Shown: positions 60,897-64,000 of the stretch, piece by piece | Position numbering within the stretch: position 1 is the first letter of the stretch | How the letters are laid out: each line of letters begins with the position of its first letter | Source of the DNA: Desulfobacteraceae bacterium Eth-SRB1 | Lineage (GTDB): Bacteria; Desulfobacterota; Desulfobacteria; Desulfobacterales; ETH-SRB1 | Length of the DNA stretch: 64,000 nucleotides | NCBI GenBank assembly: GCA_004193555.1 | Contig: RPGP01000001.1 | Span: 794,790-858,789 of the forward strand | Direction of reading: 5' to 3' | Position numbers and translations under genes: made by a program | Notes under the pieces: generated by a model | Database searches by the model: none | What the model was told of the DNA's origin: nothing | The model's input: the letters and a program-made list of their open reading frames with translations, nothing else

Positions 60897-63800
60897 GGTA
60901 AACCTGGCAGACTATCATGTTGATATTACTATAGATGCCAGATATTCAATCCTGCAAGAAGTTATGTCTAAGTATTATGGGCTGACAGAAGGGTTGAACA
61001 CCTTCCTGAAAGAGCTGTCTCATCCCTATAAGAACTGGGAATTTATTGTACAGGAGGCAAGAAGTTATTCCCTGGATTATTTTCATCTCCTCAAAAACCA
61101 TCCAAAGGGGCCTGATGCCGCCCTGCTTTTTGTTGACATCTTTATAAGCGCTATTGAATCAGAATGCCCCATACCAGTCAAATCAGATGCCGCTGATAAT
61201 CTTCTTCTTTTCCTGCAAAAAATAATAAAAGACTCGGACAAAGAGATCGAAAACTTTATGCCGGCAATCAATGATTCGTTTCATCGTATCAGAAATTGCA
61301 AAGAAGAACATTTCCTTTTGTTTGTAAAAAGTTACTATCAGATAAAAAGGCTGGCTGAAGCCCTGTTACAGGCATGTCGGCAGAATCGCTCAAAATCCGC
61401 ATTTATACATGATTTTCAGGCTGTTAATCTGTTGTTGATAAAATATTTCGAGAAGACATATTCCATCTGGCTGAGCGCTGAAGATCCTCAGGTCTGGTTT
61501 GAGAAAGAGATTTGTGGAATTTGTGACAGTGTTAAATGCGATGAAATTTTCAGGGATATATCACATGACCGGATTGCCGGCTTGAAAAGCGGTCTAAACA
61601 GGATTGTTCAGGAAAAAAATACAGGCTCAACAGAGGTGTTGACAAAGCTCCTTGAGATGCCGGGATATAACCAGATTATACAAACATACCGGCAGGTTCC
61701 ACAAAAACTTCTTGAAACAGATAAAACAGATATCGGGGGGAACAGGAGAAAACTTATATTTTTGTTCCATATAATGAAAAACCCCGGTCTGTCGATTGTT
61801 CACGAGGAAACTTTAAGAGAGATTAACAGAACCCTTTCCTGGTTGATAGAGCATGAAGAATATAAAAATATCCGCAAACTGATTCAAAGGACCTTTTCCA
61901 TTTTAAAGGAGCTGACCGATAAGTTTCCTGTCACTGTTTTAAACTGCGTTCTTAATATGGGTAAAGGTGTATATAAAACCGATGAAATTGATCTTGTAAA
62001 TTTCTTTATTGATGCAGTAATAGACTTGGGCTTTCAAACGCCGATGATAGAAGGTATTGGAAACGACTGGCAAATAAAAGTCAACAGCGCCCATATTCAA
62101 AATATCAGAGTGTGGATTGAGCTTATAGAGCTTAACCCCAAATGGTCTGTCAGACTTCTTTCGTTCCTGATAATCCATCTTTCTCTTTGTGGTGTTTTTA
62201 TCAGGGATACCGACCTGTTCCCCCGTGATATTACCAGGTTCTTAAACAGCGACATAGGGCCTGTGTATAATCTTGCCAAACAGCTCGCAATGCTTTTTCC
62301 TGTCTATTTTAATGATATAGGAGCTGAAGGAAAATTAAGGGATATCTCGACAGATCTTGATGAAATCACACACAGAAAGGATGTATTAATACATTTTTTA
62401 AGAAAACAAGGGCATGTTGAAAGCAGCAGTCTGATAATCGGTTTCACTGAAGCGATCTTTCGTTTCTGGCAAACCAGGGAAAAGGATCTCCTTAAGCCCT
62501 TTGTTCCGCCTGACATCTATGATCAGATCGACGACAGAGGAGTATATGTAGATGGTATGCACAGGGTAATGTTACATCTTCATGGAAAAGGGCTGGAATT
62601 GCCTGATGCTTTTATAGCCATTGAAGAAAAAAAACTGGAGAGTCTCCTTGCCGATATTTCAGAAGTGTCTGATCAAGACCTGAAAAGGCTAAAATCAGCC
62701 GTATCGTTCTACAAACTATTATACCAGAAGTACAACCTGACCTTTGGCTTAAAATCAGGCGTTGAAATAGACAACTATTTTGCCAGGCTGAAAATCGAAG
62801 CTTTTCCGGATATTGAAAAGCTGAAAAAAGCTCTAATTGAGCCTGATTTAGAGAAAAAGCTTGCTTTGCTGCTTGATTCCCTCGAGCTGTTAAAAACTAC
62901 AATTTTGTCTCATAAGACATTTGAAATCAGAGAAGATATTTATAAAAAAAGACATTTTACCGTAGATATACCATCCACGTACGGATGTTACCACGAGAGG
63001 AAATTTGATTCACTCGGGCTTACTTTTCGAATAGAATCGGTTGTAAATATTCTTTTTGAGCAGCTAATTGAAAAAATTGATCTCAGTATAATAACAAGAG
63101 CCACCTTTTATCAAATTGACGATCTGCTGAAACTTTTTAACAGAGCATTGAATCTGGACGGAATAGTATCACTTGAAGTTGAACGACAATTTGATCTTTT
63201 AACGCACCTGCTTGAGGTAAGAGGTTTTACCTTTTCACAATATGTTGATATTTTTAAAGGATTTGCTCAGGCTGTAAAAAATATAGTTAACGACTATTTT
63301 AACAATATTCACGAACAGAATCTGACCGGAGTTTTATCCGGGATATCTGTTGATCGCCTTTTGACAAAATATCTTCCCCCGGAGAATGCGCCGGAGAATG
63401 CGCCGATGAATGTAATTGATCATGAAAAATTGACCCACAGGGCATCAGAGATCTTTTTGCGGGATAAAATCGCCCTTTCATTAGGGCTTCAGCAGTTAGA
63501 CCTGTTTGTCAGCCGGATACTTAATACCCTTTTTCGCCAGTCGGACAAACTGCCCAAAGAAAAGCTTCATCTGCTCCTTAATTATGATCCAAAGCGGGCT
63601 ATGACGTCTATATGTCAGCCGGTCAAAATGATTGGCGGAATAATGCATCTCGGCAACAAAGGGTTTAACATAATTAATTTGAATAAACAGGGTTTGCCTG
63701 TACCACGCGGGTTTATCATTACTACAGAAGCATTCCGTTTTCGAGAGGTAATTGACAGCTATGCTCCGGCAAAAGAAAAATTCAGGCAGCAGGTCGGCAT

Positions 63801-64000
63801 CCATATATCTAACCTGGAAAAGGCTACTGGAAAGGTGTTTGGAGATGCAGGAAATCCCATGCTTCTTTCTGTAAGAAGCGGCTCTGCCATCTCGCAACCA
63901 GGGATGATGAACACCTTGCTTAATGTCGGAATAAATGAGGAAATAACAGCCGGTGTTGCCGCACAAACCGGTAATTCCTGGTTTGCCTGGGATAATTATC
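60871..64000 (+). CDS. Very large PEP/pyruvate-binding-domain protein (partial, runs off the window)
   Basis: An uninterrupted frame runs from 60871 past the end of the window, at least 1043 residues with no stop. The TTG at 60871 is the best start: AAGGAA lies six bases before it. Residues 1-910 are a long, mainly helical region I do not recognise (for example NHPKGPDAALLFVDIFISAI and PPENAPENAPMNV, a short tandem). From about residue 920 a PPDK/PEP-synthase N-terminal domain begins: GGIMHLGNKGFNIINL, GLPVPRGFIITTEAFR, MLLSVRSGSAISQPGMMNTL. It should bind ATP and phosphorylate something through a phospho-histidine if a PEP-utilizer domain follows. It overlaps the [2Fe-2S]/ASKHA gene by 26 bp, so the two are probably co-translated. 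Confidence 0.85.
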   Translation, partial: MKVDSKALEVNLADYHVDITIDARYSILQEVMSKYYGLTEGLNTFLKELSHPYKNWEFIVQEARSYSLDYFHLLKNHPKGPDAALLFVDIFISAIESECPIPVKSDAADNLLLFLQKIIKDSDKEIENFMPAINDSFHRIRNCKEEHFLLFVKSYYQIKRLAEALLQACRQNRSKSAFIHDFQAVNLLLIKYFEKTYSIWLSAEDPQVWFEKEICGICDSVKCDEIFRDISHDRIAGLKSGLNRIVQEKNTGSTEVLTKLLEMPGYNQIIQTYRQVPQKLLETDKTDIGGNRRKLIFLFHIMKNPGLSIVHEETLREINRTLSWLIEHEEYKNIRKLIQRTFSILKELTDKFPVTVLNCVLNMGKGVYKTDEIDLVNFFIDAVIDLGFQTPMIEGIGNDWQIKVNSAHIQNIRVWIELIELNPKWSVRLLSFLIIHLSLCGVFIRDTDLFPRDITRFLNSDIGPVYNLAKQLAMLFPVYFNDIGAEGKLRDISTDLDEITHRKDVLIHFLRKQGHVESSSLIIGFTEAIFRFWQTREKDLLKPFVPPDIYDQIDDRGVYVDGMHRVMLHLHGKGLELPDAFIAIEEKKLESLLADISEVSDQDLKRLKSAVSFYKLLYQKYNLTFGLKSGVEIDNYFARLKIEAFPDIEKLKKALIEPDLEKKLALLLDSLELLKTTILSHKTFEIREDIYKKRHFTVDIPSTYGCYHERKFDSLGLTFRIESVVNILFEQLIEKIDLSIITRATFYQIDDLLKLFNRALNLDGIVSLEVERQFDLLTHLLEVRGFTFSQYVDIFKGFAQAVKNIVNDYFNNIHEQNLTGVLSGISVDRLLTKYLPPENAPENAPMNVIDHEKLTHRASEIFLRDKIALSLGLQQLDLFVSRILNTLFRQSDKLPKEKLHLLLNYDPKRAMTSICQPVKMIGGIMHLGNKGFNIINLNKQGLPVPRGFIITTEAFRFREVIDSYAPAKEKFRQQVGIHISNLEKATGKVFGDAGNPMLLSVRSGSAISQPGMMNTLLNVGINEEITAGVAAQTGNSWFAWDNY

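Overview
The window looks like a chromosomal segment of an anaerobic, motile member of the Desulfobacterota, probably Desulfobacterales-like. This is inferred from gene content: pyruvate:ferredoxin oxidoreductase, single-chain class I fumarase, a c-type-haem chemoreceptor, an acetyl-CoA hydrolase/GNAT fusion, a corrinoid-activator-type [2Fe-2S]/ASKHA protein, and many short intergenic repeats. No rRNA or species marker is present, so the placement is not firm.

Region 1 (about 0.5-20.9 kb, + strand) is a large chemotaxis locus. It holds two methyl-accepting receptors (one with a helical-bundle sensor, one with a covalently bound haem and translationally coupled to a tetrahaem cytochrome), cheW, cheR, cheD, two cheY, a CheC/CheX-type phosphatase, cheB, cheA, cheX, a hybrid kinase, a REC-HD protein, motA/motB, a second cheX and a PAS hybrid kinase. 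It has been reshaped by duplication and deletion: a third receptor survives only as its C-terminal tail, a second cheD is broken, and a cheY-cheX block is duplicated on both sides of the kinase/motAB segment with one cheY reduced to a stub. The genes are separated by hairpin-like repeats made of short oligomers. Similar sequence is also translated inside both receptors, CheA and the hybrid kinase.

Region 2 (20.9-39.5 kb) is mostly housekeeping: an NtrC-type regulator, tRNA-Lys, hemL, a metallo-beta-lactamase-fold hydrolase, degP, ispE, tRNA-Gln, prs, rplY, pth, then a divergent tripartite RND efflux operon. A chimeric ATPase fragment and a decayed transposase sit between hemL and degP.

Region 3 (39.5-49.2 kb) is a decayed defence-type island: an intact HTH-ImmA/IrrE plus PIN pair, a type I restriction locus reduced to hsdM (catalytic core deleted), an intact DUF1016 nuclease, hsdS/hsdR/radC scraps, then a KefB-type antiporter and a Fic protein. 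It ends in about 1 kb with no gene that contains palindromic elements and possible structured RNA.

Region 4 (49.2-64 kb) is central metabolism: nifJ, fumarase, a UvrD-type helicase, the acetyl-CoA hydrolase/GNAT fusion, the [2Fe-2S]/ASKHA activator and, overlapping it, the start of a very large PEP/pyruvate-binding-domain protein that runs off the window.

The most unusual material is non-coding or decayed. There are three remnants of S23-type four-helix-bundle genes, two of them inside the same oligomer-ended element 51 kb apart. There is a family of miniature inverted-repeat elements, with one nested insertion whose empty site is also in the window. One conserved core motif is shared by elements with different termini.
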